DNA of 64,000 nucleotides. Source: Bacillus subtilis subsp. subtilis (GTDB lineage: Bacteria > Pseudomonadota > Gammaproteobacteria > Xanthomonadales > Xanthomonadaceae). The stretch covers positions 1-64,000 of the forward strand of contig JAHREJ010000008.1 in the NCBI GenBank assembly GCA_021733645.1, in the 5' to 3' direction. The notes under the pieces are model-generated. The model made no database searches. It worked only from the letters and a program-made list of their open reading frames with translations, and was not told where the DNA came from. Shown here in pieces: positions 8,142 to 18,751 of the stretch; within the stretch, counting starts at the first letter, position 1, and every line of letters starts with the position of its first letter. The translations under genes and the position numbers were made by a program.

Positions 8142-9002
8142 ATGCTCTATCTCTCTTTGGCCGTGCTGTGCAGCGTGCTGGTGTCGGTGCTGCTCAAGCT
8201 GGCCGTGCGCCAGCGCCTGGACGTGGCGCAGATGGTCACCTGGAATTACCTGGTGGCCGCCACCCTCACCGCTGCCGTGCTGCAGCCACCGCTGGACAGC
8301 CTGCGCGCGCCGCACGCGCCGTGGCCGGCACTGGTGGCGCTGGCGGTGGTACTGCCATTGATCTTCCTGGTGCTGGGCCGCGCGGTGGCGGTGGCCGGCA
8401 TCGTGCGCAGCGACGTGGCGCAGCGGCTGTCGCTGCTGCTGTCACTGCTGGCTGCATTCGTCTTCTTCGGGCAGACCGCCACGCCCTGGAAACTGGCAGG
8501 ACTGGGCCTGGGGCTGGTGGCGATGGTGGCCATCAGCCTGCGCCCGCGTGGTGTGCCGGTGGAGGCCGGGCAAGGCAGTTGGCACTGGCTGCTGCGGGTG
8601 TGGCTGGGGTTTGCGGTGGTGGACATCCTGCTCAAGCAGGTGGCGCTGTCGGGCACCCCGGCGATGGCCGCGCTGCTGGCCTGCTTCAGCATCGCCTTCG
8701 TGCTGATGCTGGCCCTGCAGCTGTGGCGGCATGTCAGTGGGCGCAGCCGGCTGGCGTGGCGCAACCTCGCCGGCGGCGCGCTGCTGGGCCTGCTCAACGG
8801 CGCCAACATCCTGTTCTACGTGCTCGCCCACCAGGCGTTCCCGCACAGCCCGGCCACGGTGTTTGCCGGGATGAACATCGGCGTGGTGGTGCTGGGCGCG
8901 CTGGTCGGGGTGTTCGCCTTCGGCGAGCGCACCAGCGCGTGGAACCGGGCGGGGTTGGCGTTGGCGGTGGTGGCGATCGGGTTGATCGCGTTCGGGGGAT
9001 GA
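8142..9002 (+). CDS. EamA/DMT-type inner-membrane permease
   Basis: A hydrophobic protein of 286 residues with about ten membrane segments in two repeats, as expected for the drug/metabolite transporter (EamA) superfamily. The second half has a typical GLLNGANILFYVLA helix followed by a MNIGVVVLGALVGVFAFGE stretch. The substrate cannot be told from sequence. Start is uncertain: ATG at 8142 (MLYLSLAVL) gives a clean first helix; an in-frame ATG at 8106 adds 12 residues. Neither has a strong ribosome-binding site. It is divergent from the alpha/beta hydrolase with almost no intergenic DNA. Confidence 0.8.
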   Translation: MLYLSLAVLCSVLVSVLLKLAVRQRLDVAQMVTWNYLVAATLTAAVLQPPLDSLRAPHAPWPALVALAVVLPLIFLVLGRAVAVAGIVRSDVAQRLSLLLSLLAAFVFFGQTATPWKLAGLGLGLVAMVAISLRPRGVPVEAGQGSWHWLLRVWLGFAVVDILLKQVALSGTPAMAALLACFSIAFVLMLALQLWRHVSGRSRLAWRNLAGGALLGLLNGANILFYVLAHQAFPHSPATVFAGMNIGVVVLGALVGVFAFGERTSAWNRAGLALAVVAIGLIAFGG

Positions 9003-9008
9003 CGCGCG

Positions 9009-9025
9009 GCCGGGCGGCGCCCGGC
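9009..9025. terminator. GC hairpin between convergent genes
   Basis: GCCGGGC-GGC-GCCCGGC, a 7-bp stem starting 7 nt after the permease stop and 44 nt from the end of the nuclease gene. There is no T-run, so termination would be weak or Rho-assisted. Confidence 0.45.
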
Positions 9026-9069
9026 GCGGCGTGCGTGACCGGGAGGTCATGCCGATCAGGTGAGCTGCC

Positions 9070-10518
9070 TCAGCGATCGAAGCCCAACAGCAGCGGGTCG
9101 TGGTCCGAGCTGCGCCACGGACCAGCTTCATTGCGATCGCGGTAGCCCACATCGTCGGCTTCGTCGGCATTGGTGTGCCATTCGGCCGCGCCGCGCAGGC
9201 GCGCGGCCATGCCCGGGCTGAGCAGGGCGTGGTCCAGGCGGCCGCTCATGCCGTTGTAGACGTAGCTGTAAGGGCGCTCGACCTTGGCCACGGCGAACGC
9301 GTCGCGCCAACCGGCGTCGTGCAGGCTGCGGATGGGGTCTTCCATGCCGTAGGCGTTGAAATCGCCCAGCAGTACCGCGTCGCTGCTGCCGATGCCGGTG
9401 GGGTCGGTGCGCAGCCACTGGTCGAGCCGCTTGGCCGATTCGACGCGGGTGGCATTCCAACAGGCCTGGTCGTCCTTCTGGTCGGCATCGGCGCCACTGG
9501 CCTCAGAGCAGCCCTTGGACTTGAAGTGGTTGGCCACCACCACGAACGGGGCACCCTTGCCGGCGCGGAAGGCCTGCGCCAGCGGCACCCGGCTGTGCGG
9601 ACCGAACGGCCCCTGCTCCAGGGTGGCCGGCGCGCCGACCGGGGTCACCCGCGACGCGCGATAGATGATGCCGACCCGGATCGGGTTTTCGCCCGGCCCC
9701 TTGCCGGCGTCGATGAAGCGCCAGTCGGCGCCGGCACCGCGGTCGGCGTTGAGCGCGTCCACCAGCTGGGCGATGGCCGACTGCGGCCCGTAGCCGTCAT
9801 TTTCCAGTTCCATCAATGCCGCCACGTCGGCACCGAGGGCATTGATGGTGGTCACCAGCTTGGCCTTCTGCGCCTGGTGTTCGGCCAGGGTGCGGGCGCC
9901 ACGCAGGGTCGGGAAGCCACCACCCTGGCCGTCGCCATTGAAGAAATTCTCCAGGTTGAACGCGGCCACATGCAGTGCGCCGGGGACCACCGGCACCGCC
10001 GGGCGGTCGAGCGCGGGCAGCACCAGCGGGCGGGTCACCTGCAGCCGCGGGGTGCCGTTGGCGTCCACGCGCACGATGCCTTCGACGTTGCGCAGGATCA
10101 TGCCGGTGCGCAGGTTGGCACCGGCCGGCAGGTAAGCCACCGGGCCGGGGTCGCGCGCGCTGCTGCCGTCATCGAGCAGCAGGCGGCGATGCGCGTTGTC
10201 GGCGGCCACCTGCGAATGCCCGGCGCTGCGCGGGGCGGCCACTTCGCTGGGCTGCCACAGGCGTCCGTTGAAGGCCACGGTGAGCTCGCCGAAGCGGGTG
10301 AGTCCGTCGGTGCCGGCCAGGGTCAGCGGGGCGGCGATGCGCACCTTCTGGCCGTCCAGGGCGCGCCAATCGGTAGGCGGCGCGGTCAGGGTGACGCTGG
10401 CCGCTGCGGTGGTCGAGGCAGGACGTGCCTGCGGGGCGGCGGTGCGCTGCGGCTGGGCGGCATGGACGGCGCCGGACAAAGCCAGCGCAAGGGCGAACAC
10501 GAGCGGGGAACGACGCAT
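9070..10518 (-). CDS. Secreted endonuclease/exonuclease/phosphatase-family nuclease
   Basis: A 482-residue exported protein resembling bacterial extracellular DNases of the EEP superfamily. A signal peptide covers about residues 1-20 (ending VHAA). A 150-residue N-terminal region with an OB-like look precedes the EEP domain. That domain shows NLENFF, a metal-binding Glu in ALMELEN, the GDFNAYG motif and the terminal SDHDPLL motif, so the catalytic set appears complete. The ATG at 10518 directly precedes the signal peptide. The likely role is extracellular or periplasmic nucleic acid degradation, for example phosphate scavenging. Phosphatase activity cannot be excluded. Confidence 0.88.
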   Translation of the reverse strand: MRRSPLVFALALALSGAVHAAQPQRTAAPQARPASTTAAASVTLTAPPTDWRALDGQKVRIAAPLTLAGTDGLTRFGELTVAFNGRLWQPSEVAAPRSAGHSQVAADNAHRRLLLDDGSSARDPGPVAYLPAGANLRTGMILRNVEGIVRVDANGTPRLQVTRPLVLPALDRPAVPVVPGALHVAAFNLENFFNGDGQGGGFPTLRGARTLAEHQAQKAKLVTTINALGADVAALMELENDGYGPQSAIAQLVDALNADRGAGADWRFIDAGKGPGENPIRVGIIYRASRVTPVGAPATLEQGPFGPHSRVPLAQAFRAGKGAPFVVVANHFKSKGCSEASGADADQKDDQACWNATRVESAKRLDQWLRTDPTGIGSSDAVLLGDFNAYGMEDPIRSLHDAGWRDAFAVAKVERPYSYVYNGMSGRLDHALLSPGMAARLRGAAEWHTNADEADDVGYRDRNEAGPWRSSDHDPLLLGFDR

Positions 10519-10813
10519 GGGGAAACGACTCCGGGAAGGTACGGCAAGCCTGCAGACGAAAGGTGACCGGCAATGGCACGGCCAGCGACCCGCCGCCGAT
10601 GGTAGCAATGCCACGGCCACACCGCCTTGTGGTGGCAGCCGGTCAGCAGATGCTGCAAAGCAGGACGCGGCCGCCGTAGCGCCACGTCGTGCGTGGAGAC
10701 CGCGTGCAGCGCGGCAATGGGGCCGACGTCGCATGCCCCACGGATCGATCCGACCCTGGGATGGAACCCCCAGGGGGCCTGGGCCGGGGGTTCAGGAGGC
10801 CGGTACCCGGCGC
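10519..10813. other. Intergenic region upstream of the nuclease gene
   Basis: No gene is supported here. It should contain the nuclease promoter, though no clear -35/-10 pair was seen. A GAACCCCC/GGGGGTTC inverted repeat (8-bp stem, about 10762-10791) lies toward the cytochrome gene and may act as part of its transcription end, together with the adjacent GTAG repeat. Confidence 0.4.
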
Positions 10814-10836
10814 ATCCACGCAGGGCGTGGATCTAC
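10814..10836 (-). repeat. GTAG-tagged stem-loop overlapping the cytochrome c stop codon
   Basis: On the minus strand GTAG (10836-10833) is followed by an 8-bp stem ATCCACGC/GCGTGGAT with a CCT loop. TAG at 10835-10833 is the cytochrome c stop codon. This form strongly resembles abundant Stenotrophomonas GTAG palindromes. Confidence 0.8.
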
Positions 10837-11351
10837 TTCAGGTTGGCGAGCATCCAGTCGACGGTGGCATGGATCTGCGCTTCGGTGAGCGCCGGGTTGC
10901 CACCCTTGGGGGGCATGATGCCGCCGTCCGGGCCGGTGTAGCCCTCCACCGCGTGCTTGTAGAGGGTGTCCTTGCCCTGGGCGATGCGCGCATCCCAGTG
11001 GCGGTGGTCCAGGGTGGGGGCGTTGCCAACGCCATTGGTATGGCAGGCCGTGCACAGGTTGTCGAAGACCACCTTGCCGTCGGTGGTGCCACCGTAAGCG
11101 ACCTGCGAGGCCGCCTTGGCCAGCGCCGACGCCTTGGCGGCCGCCTGTGCGGCAACCCCGGTACTGCCGGCATAGACCGCGCCAGCCGGAGCGATGCGCT
11201 GTTCGGTGCGCTTGGCCGCCTGGGGCGAGACTTCCGCCGGAATGCTGGTGTGCAGGTACGCGGCGAAGACGATCAGGCCGAGCGTGATGGCCACCAGTAA
11301 GGCAATGACCATGGAGAAGCGTTTCAGGAACTCGAGATCGTAATTCCGCAC
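10833..11351 (-). CDS. Membrane-anchored cytochrome c5-like protein
   Basis: A 172-residue c-type cytochrome. One membrane segment (about residues 14-32) anchors the protein with the haem domain in the periplasm. An Ala-rich linker (about 60-85) connects to the haem domain with CTACH (Cys100, Cys103, His104) and a probable distal Met146 in GIMPPKGG, the pattern of cytochrome c5. Its role is likely electron transfer to a terminal oxidase or another periplasmic acceptor. Its own stop codon is contributed by a GTAG repeat. The partner enzyme is not encoded nearby. Confidence 0.9.
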   Translation of the reverse strand: MRNYDLEFLKRFSMVIALLVAITLGLIVFAAYLHTSIPAEVSPQAAKRTEQRIAPAGAVYAGSTGVAAQAAAKASALAKAASQVAYGGTTDGKVVFDNLCTACHTNGVGNAPTLDHRHWDARIAQGKDTLYKHAVEGYTGPDGGIMPPKGGNPALTEAQIHATVDWMLANLK

Positions 11352-11465
11352 TCTCTTTACCCCTGGCTGGTAGTCGTTGGACCACGGCTTGTCGGCCGAG
11401 TATGACCAGCGTCAGCGGGGCTCTGCAAGCGGCCTGCGTCTATCGCAATGCAGCATGGGCGGTGC

Positions 11466-12071
11466 TCAGGCGCCGGCTGCCCGCAGGCAGAAAAGGCAGA
11501 TCGACTCAACCAGCTGGTCTTCATCGCCGTGTGCGTCGCGGCTGGGCGCGGTCGGCCCGACCAGTGCTTCGGTGAAAGCACCCACGATGCACGCCGCTGC
11601 CACGTGGGTGTCCTGCGGCGGGAAGGTGCCGGCTTCAATGCCGTCGGCCACGATGCGCCGGAACACCTCGCCGAACAGGCGACGGCAGCGGATGCGCTCG
11701 GCTTCCACCTCCGGATCGACCGGTTCGGCGATGAAGGCATAGGCCAGCCCGGGGCCGGCCAGCGCACGCCTTACGAAGGCGGTGATCGCCCGGCGCAGGC
11801 GCTCGGGGGCGGGCAGCGGCTCGGCGGCGATCGCCTCGAAGATGCGCAGCTCGTGCTCGACCGCGGCGGTCAGCACTTCCACGAACAGCTCGGCCTTGGA
11901 CGGGAAGTGGCGGTAGATCAGCCCGGTGGATACCCCGGCCTCGGCCGCCACGGCCGTCACCGGGGCGTTGCGGTACCCACCGGCGGCCACCAGCGCGCGG
12001 GTGGCCAGCAGGATCCGTTCACGGGCGCCGGCAAGGCGTTCTTCCATCAGAGCAGAGCGTTTGTAGGCCAT
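11466..12071 (-). CDS. TetR-family transcriptional regulator
   Basis: A 201-residue repressor. The N-terminal helix-turn-helix spans about residues 18-62 (VAAEAGVSTGLIYRHFPSK), followed by a helical ligand-binding domain. It is divergent from liuA, so it probably controls the leucine/isovalerate operon and itself; the inducer could be an acyl-CoA of that pathway, which is inference. An AT-rich inverted repeat lies in the shared promoter region. Note that many gammaproteobacterial liu operons use a MerR-type LiuR, so a TetR here is an alternative wiring. Confidence 0.9.
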   Translation of the reverse strand: MAYKRSALMEERLAGARERILLATRALVAAGGYRNAPVTAVAAEAGVSTGLIYRHFPSKAELFVEVLTAAVEHELRIFEAIAAEPLPAPERLRRAITAFVRRALAGPGLAYAFIAEPVDPEVEAERIRCRRLFGEVFRRIVADGIEAGTFPPQDTHVAAACIVGAFTEALVGPTAPSRDAHGDEDQLVESICLFCLRAAGA

Positions 12072-12085
12072 TTGTTGATTCTATG

Positions 12086-12109
12086 TTCAATTTTTGAATT
12101 TGTGTTCAC
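12086..12109. promoter_or_regulatory. Candidate TetR operator between tetR and liuA
   Basis: Inverted repeat TTCAA-TTT-TTGAA near 12086-12098, overlapped by two direct GTTCA copies about 19 bp apart. The block is strikingly AT-rich in this GC-rich region and lies directly before tetR and upstream of liuA, the expected place for a shared operator. Confidence 0.5.
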
Positions 12110-12210
12110 TTCTTCCGCGAACCCCGCTACGCTGGGCCAAATCGCCCGCGGGACGGTCTTTCCCGTCCACCCCAACCGGCGCGTCCCACCCAGCAGTTGC
12201 GGAGTCGCCC

Positions 12211-13374
12211 ATGCACGTCCCCACCATGAATTTCGATCTCGGCGAAGAGATCGACCTGCTGCGCCAGAGCGTGGCCCATTTTGCCTCGGTCGAGATCGCG
12301 CCGTTGGCTGCCCAGGCCGATGAAGAGAACCTGTTCCCGCATGCGCTGTGGCGCAAGCTTGGCGAACAGGGCCTGCTCGGCCTGACCGTGGAAGAACAGT
12401 ACGGCGGCAGCGGCATGGGCTACCTGGCCCATGTGGTGGCGATGGAGGAAATCTCGCGTGCCTCCGGCGGCATCGCGCTGTCCTACGGCGCGCACTCCAA
12501 CCTGTGCGTGAACCAGCTGCGCAAGAACGGTACCGAAGCGCAGAAGCAGCGCTTCCTGCCCGGCCTGTGCAGCGGCGAAAAGGTGGGCGCGCTGGCGATG
12601 AGCGAGCCCGGTGCCGGTTCGGATGTGGTGTCGATGAAGCTGCGTGCCGACAAGCGTGGCGACCGCTACGTGCTCAACGGCAACAAGATGTGGATCACCA
12701 ATGGTCCCGACGCCGACGTGCTGGTGGTGTACGCCAAGACCGACGTGGAGGCCGGTGCCAAGGGCATCACCGCGTTCCTGGTGGAAAAGGGCATGAAGGG
12801 CTTCTCCACCGCGCAGAAGCTGGACAAGCTGGGCATGCGCGGCTCCAACACCTGCGAGCTGGTGTTCGAGGACTGCGAGGTACCCGAAGAGAACGTGCTG
12901 GGTGCGGTCGGCGGTGGCGTCAACGTGCTGATGTCCGGCCTGGATTTCGAGCGCGTGGTGCTGTCCGGCGGCCCGCTGGGCCTGATGGCCGCGGCCATGG
13001 ACGTGGTGATGCCCTACGTGCACGAGCGCAAGCAGTTCGGCCAGGCCATCGGCACCTTCCAGCTGATGCAGGCCAAGCTGGCCGACATGTACGTGGGCCT
13101 CAATGCCTGCCGCGCCTATGTGTACGCCGTGGCACGCGCCTGCGACCTGGGCCACACCACCCGCCAGGACGCCGCCGGTGCGATCCTGTATTCGGCCGAG
13201 AAGGCCACCTGGCTGACCGGCCAGGCGATCCAGGTGCTGGGCGGCAATGGCTACATCAACGAGTACCCGACCGGGCGCTTGTGGCGCGATGCCAAGCTGT
13301 ACGAGATCGGCGCGGGCACCTCGGAAATCCGCCGCATGCTGATCGGCCGCGAACTGTTCCAGCGCACCAAGTAA
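12211..13374 (+). CDS. liuA: Isovaleryl-CoA dehydrogenase
   Basis: FAD enzyme that oxidises isovaleryl-CoA to 3-methylcrotonyl-CoA in leucine breakdown, passing electrons to ETF. The 387-residue protein has acyl-CoA dehydrogenase motifs [10 protein letters not shown] (about 129-138) and WITNG. The catalytic base is probably Glu247 in [13 protein letters not shown], the position used by isovaleryl-CoA dehydrogenase. The usual medium-chain position near the C-terminus reads IGAGTSE and lacks the Glu, which supports the isovaleryl assignment. ATG at 12211 has a GGAG ribosome-binding site. First gene of liuABD. Confidence 0.94.
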   Translation: MHVPTMNFDLGEEIDLLRQSVAHFASVEIAPLAAQADEENLFPHALWRKLGEQGLLGLTVEEQYGGSGMGYLAHVVAMEEISRASGGIALSYGAHSNLCVNQLRKNGTEAQKQRFLPGLCSGEKVGALAMSEPGAGSDVVSMKLRADKRGDRYVLNGNKMWITNGPDADVLVVYAKTDVEAGAKGITAFLVEKGMKGFSTAQKLDKLGMRGSNTCELVFEDCEVPEENVLGAVGGGVNVLMSGLDFERVVLSGGPLGLMAAAMDVVMPYVHERKQFGQAIGTFQLMQAKLADMYVGLNACRAYVYAVARACDLGHTTRQDAAGAILYSAEKATWLTGQAIQVLGGNGYINEYPTGRLWRDAKLYEIGAGTSEIRRMLIGRELFQRTK

Positions 13375-13383
13375 GGGAAGGCC

Positions 13384-14994
<1,611 letters not shown>

Positions 14995-15001
14995 GGCACG
15001 C

Positions 15002-15021
15002 GCGGCACCGCCTGGTGCCGC
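15002..15021 (+). terminator. Intercistronic hairpin between liuB and liuD
   Basis: Perfect 8-bp stem GCGGCACC-GCCT-GGTGCCGC starting 8 nt after the liuB stop, followed by CCCCTTCTT. The T content is too low for a strong terminator; it may attenuate or stabilise the upstream message. It lies where liuC is usually found. Confidence 0.45.
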
Positions 15022-15057
15022 CCCTTCTTCGCCATTGGCCCGCGCAACGAGACCACC

Positions 15058-17040
15058 ATGTTCACCAAGATCCTGATTGCCAACCGCGGCGAAATCGCCT
15101 GCCGTGTCATCGCTACCTGCCAACGCCTGGGCATTGCCACGGTAGCGGTGTACTCCGATGCCGACCGCAACGCGCGCCACGTGCGCCTGGCCGACGAGGC
15201 CATCGCGATCGGCCCGGCGCCGGCGCGTGAGAGCTACCTGCGCGCCGACGCCATCCTGGAGGCCGCGCGCCGCACCGGCGCACAGGCGATCCATCCCGGC
15301 TACGGCTTCCTGTCGGAGAACGCCGACTTCGCCCACGCCTGTGCCGAGGCCGGCATCGTCTTCATCGGTCCCTCGGCTGCGGCGATCCGCGCAATGGGTG
15401 ACAAGAGCGCAGCCAAGGCGCTGATGCAACAGGCCGGCGTGCCGCTCACCCCCGGCTACCACGGCGACGACCAGGCGCCGGACTTCCTGCGCGCCCAAGC
15501 CGATGCGATCACCTACCCGGTGCTGATCAAGGCCAGCGCCGGCGGCGGTGGCAAGGGCATGCGCCGCGTGGACGCCAGTGCCGACTTCATCGAGGCGTTG
15601 GCCAGCTGCCAGCGCGAGGCACAGTCGGCGTTCGGCAATGCGCACGTGCTGGTGGAAAAGTACGTCGAGCGCCCGCGCCACATCGAGATCCAGGTGTTCG
15701 GCGACAGCCACGGCAACGTGGTGTACCTGTTCGAGCGCGACTGCTCGGTGCAGCGCCGCCACCAGAAGGTGCTCGAAGAAGCGCCCGCGCCCGGCATGAC
15801 CCCCGAGCGCCGCGCGGCGATGGGCAAGGCCGCAGTGGATGCCGCGCGCGCGGTGAACTACGTGGGCGCCGGCACGGTGGAGTTCATTGCTGCACCGAAT
15901 GGCGATTTCTTCTTCATGGAAATGAACACCCGGCTGCAGGTGGAACACCCGGTCACCGAGTGCATCACCGGCACCGACCTGGTGGAGTGGCAGCTGCGCG
16001 TGGCCAGCGGGCAGCCGCTGCCGCTGCAGCAGGACCAGTTGCAGATCCGCGGCCATGCACTGGAAGCGCGCCTGTACGCCGAAGACGCCGACCGCGGCTT
16101 CCTGCCTTCCACCGGCACGCTGCGTCACCTGCGCCTGCCGGCGGGCAGCGCGCACGTGCGGGTGGATGCCGGTGTCGAGCAAGGCGATGCGATCACCCCG
16201 TTCTACGACCCGATGATTGCCAAGCTGATCGTGTGGGATGTGGACCGCGACGCCGCGCTGCGCCGCATGCAGCAGGCCCTGGCCGAATGCGAAGTGGTCG
16301 GGGTGACGACCAATGCCGCGTTCCTGCGCCGGCTGGTGATGACCGATTCCTTCACGCAGGCCAACCTGGATACTGCGCTGATCGAGCGCGAGCAGGCCGC
16401 ATTGGCCCCGCGCGAGGCCGGCGGCGATCCTGCGCCCTGGGCGCTGGCCGCGCTGGCCGCGATTGGCAGCCAGGCTGCCGCGCACGTGGATGCGCGCGAC
16501 CGGTATTCGCCGTGGCAGCAGCAGGACAGCTGGCGCATCGGCGCGCGTGCCCCGCAGTCGCTGTTGCTGGAGCATCGCGGCGCGCAGCAGGCGGTGAGCG
16601 TGCAGCATCACCAGGGCGCGTGGCAGATCGCGGTGGGCGATACCCCGCTGACCGCCCACGGCGGCGTGGAGGGCAACGTGCTGCGTGTGCAGCTGGGCGA
16701 TGCCCTGCACCGTGCCCGGGTACTCCGCGATGGCAACGAGGTCTACCTGTTCGGCAATGACGGCGCGCAGCGTTTCACCCTGCATGATCCGGTCAGCGAA
16801 GCCGACCAGGGCGTGGCCGATGCCGGCAGCCTGCTCGCGCCGATGCCGGGCCGGATCGTGGCTACCGTGGTGGCCCCGGGCACGGCGGTCAAGCGCGGCG
16901 CGCCACTGCTGGTGCTGGAAGCGATGAAGATGGAGCACACCCTGCAGGCGCCGGCCGACGGCGTGGTGCAGGGCTACCGGGTCAAGGCCGGGGACCAGGT
17001 GGGCGATGGGGCGGTGCTGGTGGATTTCGAGGCGGTCTAG
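15058..17040 (+). CDS. liuD: Methylcrotonyl-CoA carboxylase, biotin carboxylase/carrier (alpha) subunit
   Basis: ATP-dependent carboxylation of biotin, partner of LiuB. The 660-residue protein has a biotin carboxylase domain starting MFTKILIANRGEIACRV, with the Gly-rich ATP loop KASAGGGGKGMR and the EMNTRLQVEHPVTE active-site stretch. The C-terminal biotinyl domain has EAMKME with the biotinylated Lys624. Length fits MCC alpha. ATG at 15058 begins the canonical N-terminus. Last gene of the visible liu operon; HMG-CoA lyase (liuE) and liuC are not here. Confidence 0.94.
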   Translation: MFTKILIANRGEIACRVIATCQRLGIATVAVYSDADRNARHVRLADEAIAIGPAPARESYLRADAILEAARRTGAQAIHPGYGFLSENADFAHACAEAGIVFIGPSAAAIRAMGDKSAAKALMQQAGVPLTPGYHGDDQAPDFLRAQADAITYPVLIKASAGGGGKGMRRVDASADFIEALASCQREAQSAFGNAHVLVEKYVERPRHIEIQVFGDSHGNVVYLFERDCSVQRRHQKVLEEAPAPGMTPERRAAMGKAAVDAARAVNYVGAGTVEFIAAPNGDFFFMEMNTRLQVEHPVTECITGTDLVEWQLRVASGQPLPLQQDQLQIRGHALEARLYAEDADRGFLPSTGTLRHLRLPAGSAHVRVDAGVEQGDAITPFYDPMIAKLIVWDVDRDAALRRMQQALAECEVVGVTTNAAFLRRLVMTDSFTQANLDTALIEREQAALAPREAGGDPAPWALAALAAIGSQAAAHVDARDRYSPWQQQDSWRIGARAPQSLLLEHRGAQQAVSVQHHQGAWQIAVGDTPLTAHGGVEGNVLRVQLGDALHRARVLRDGNEVYLFGNDGAQRFTLHDPVSEADQGVADAGSLLAPMPGRIVATVVAPGTAVKRGAPLLVLEAMKMEHTLQAPADGVVQGYRVKAGDQVGDGAVLVDFEAV

Positions 17041-17071
17041 GCAGGCCGGGGGCGGCCCTGCGGCGGCCCGC

Positions 17072-18238
17072 TCAATCGGCAGGCCAGACCCGGTGCGCCG
17101 GATCAAACTCGGCGGTGTGCATCTGCGCACCGCGCCAGCCAAACCCGCACACCGCCAAGGGGCTCTGCTGCATCGCGTCCATGCCGAGTGCCTGCTCGAT
17201 GTCCTGCTCATTGATGGCGGCGGTGACGAACGCGCCCAGGCCCTGCTCGGTTGCGCAGAGCAGCAGCAGTTGTGACAGGTGGCCCACGTCCAGGGTGATG
17301 GCGCGGTAGGCCTTGGGATGGTCGCGGTACTTCCAGAAGCTGCGTGCATAGCGTGGGGCCAGGATCAGCAACACCTGCGCATCGGCGAACCAGTGCTGGC
17401 CGGCGGTGATGGTGCGGGCCCAGTCACTGCCGCTGCCCGGCGGGTCAGGCAGCCGGGTCAGGTCATGCTGCTGTGGATCGTAGTGGTACAGCCCCGGCTC
17501 CAGCCCCGATACGCGTTGCACGAGCACGTATACCTCGGTGGGATGCAGGCCACCGGCAGAGGGTGCGTTCTTCTTCAGAAACACGCTGTCCGGGGCCGAT
17601 TGGTAAGTCCCGGTGGCTGCAAAGGTCCGTTGCATCACCTGGGCGAAGCACGCCAGGGTGAGCGCACGGCCCGGATCGAAATTGCGGCAGGTGCTGCGGG
17701 CCTGCAGCAACGTATCCATTGCGCTGCCGGGCGGGCGTGGCAGCGACGTCCTGGGGCCGTCCAGACGCTGCACCGCCACGGGCGGCGGGCCCAACTGCCG
17801 ACGCAGGCCATCGGCATTCTGCAGGCCTGCCGCATACAGCGCCGATACGCTGTCACGCCCCTGCCAGCGGGACATCCAGTGCATCACCGCGGCCGGTTGC
17901 CACCACTTCACCTCGCGCAGCGCCGCATCGCGCTGGGACGGCGCACTGTGTGCACCCTCCACGAACACCAGATGCAGGTCGATCAACTGCTGCAGGTGCA
18001 CGTCATCGTCGGCGCACGGGGGCGCTTGCCAGCCCTCGGGCTGGATCTGGCCGAGCACGGCGACCAGCGCCGGTGCTACCTCCACCGGCGCGTCCAGATG
18101 GGGGGCCAGCGCGCGCCAGGCGTGGCTGGCGTGCAGCCCATTGCCGCCTGCAATCAGCGCCTCCAGCTGGAAGTCCAGGTGGTGGTGCGGCTCCAGCAGA
18201 AGCAGGCGACAACGACGGATCAAACGCGGTGGGGTCAT
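17072..18238 (-). CDS. SagB-like dehydrogenase, putative peptide-maturation enzyme
   Basis: A 388-residue protein. The C-terminal half (about 170-385) is a nitroreductase-fold, probably FMN-binding domain with STCRNFDPG, KKNAPSAGGLHPTEVYVL and GLYHYDP motifs seen in SagB/ThcOx enzymes, which oxidise azolines to azoles in ribosomal peptides. The N-terminal 160 residues match nothing I know and may bind the peptide. Divergent from a small precursor-like gene and on the same strand as the cyclase gene. From memory, this domain combination is named putative peptide maturation dehydrogenase in Xanthomonadales. No cyclodehydratase (YcaO) gene is nearby, so the chemistry is open. Confidence 0.8.
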   Translation of the reverse strand: MTPPRLIRRCRLLLLEPHHHLDFQLEALIAGGNGLHASHAWRALAPHLDAPVEVAPALVAVLGQIQPEGWQAPPCADDDVHLQQLIDLHLVFVEGAHSAPSQRDAALREVKWWQPAAVMHWMSRWQGRDSVSALYAAGLQNADGLRRQLGPPPVAVQRLDGPRTSLPRPPGSAMDTLLQARSTCRNFDPGRALTLACFAQVMQRTFAATGTYQSAPDSVFLKKNAPSAGGLHPTEVYVLVQRVSGLEPGLYHYDPQQHDLTRLPDPPGSGSDWARTITAGQHWFADAQVLLILAPRYARSFWKYRDHPKAYRAITLDVGHLSQLLLLCATEQGLGAFVTAAINEQDIEQALGMDAMQQSPLAVCGFGWRGAQMHTAEFDPAHRVWPAD

Positions 18239-18435
18239 GCGATCAGGCTCACTGGGGGCGTACGGGGTACGGCGACGTATCCGACGATGGGGGGCGGTAG
18301 CAGCGATGGAACTGGACGCACAACAGGCCTTCCGATGTTCAAGCCCACGGCCAACGTGCCGCTATCGGATCAGAATATTTGAATTCCGTCACGCTTTAGC
18401 ACCACTCTCTCGTTCTCATACCAGGAATCTCCGAC

Positions 18436-18738
18436 ATGCTGCCTTCCACTTTGACCTCCGAAGATGCCATCCGGCTGCTCGACCTGTTGAGCTCGGACGA
18501 CACCTACCGCGCCCTGTTCGAGAAGGACCCTGCCCAGGCCCTGGGCAGCATCAGCGCGCACGCCGGCGCGCTGGCGGTCGAATGCGCGGCCGCCGGCCCG
18601 CTGGCCAGCAAGGCGTCCTTCACCGCCGCGCGCGCCCAGCTGCTGGAGCATCTGTCGCAGAACGCGGTCTTCCACCCGCCGCACTGCTTCGTCGCCGACC
18701 AGACCGGCACGGCACCGGATCGCACGCCCAAGCCCTGA
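18436..18738 (+). CDS. Putative ribosomal peptide (RiPP-like) precursor
   Basis: A 100-residue protein. The N-terminal 45 residues (LLDLLSSDDTYRALFEKDPAQALG) resemble nitrile-hydratase-like leader peptides, where helical leaders contain an F-x-x-D-P-x-x-A-L motif. A helix follows to about residue 75, then a short Pro/His/Cys-rich tail (NAVFHPPHCFVADQTG) that could be the core. Cys50 and Cys84 are the only cysteines. ATG at 18436 has an AGGAAT ribosome-binding site. It sits between the divergent SagB-like gene and the convergent cyclase gene (13 nt between stops). From memory, similar proteins are annotated only as putative modified peptide. The modification and product are unknown. Confidence 0.75.
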   Translation: MLPSTLTSEDAIRLLDLLSSDDTYRALFEKDPAQALGSISAHAGALAVECAAAGPLASKASFTAARAQLLEHLSQNAVFHPPHCFVADQTGTAPDRTPKP

Positions 18739-18751
18739 GCGGGCGTTGGGG

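Noticed and set aside
17072-18238. Plain nitroreductase for nitroaromatic reduction
   Set aside because: Size, the extra N-terminal region and the SagB-like GLHPTEVYVL/GLYHYDP motifs, with a precursor-like gene next door, fit a peptide-maturation dehydrogenase better.
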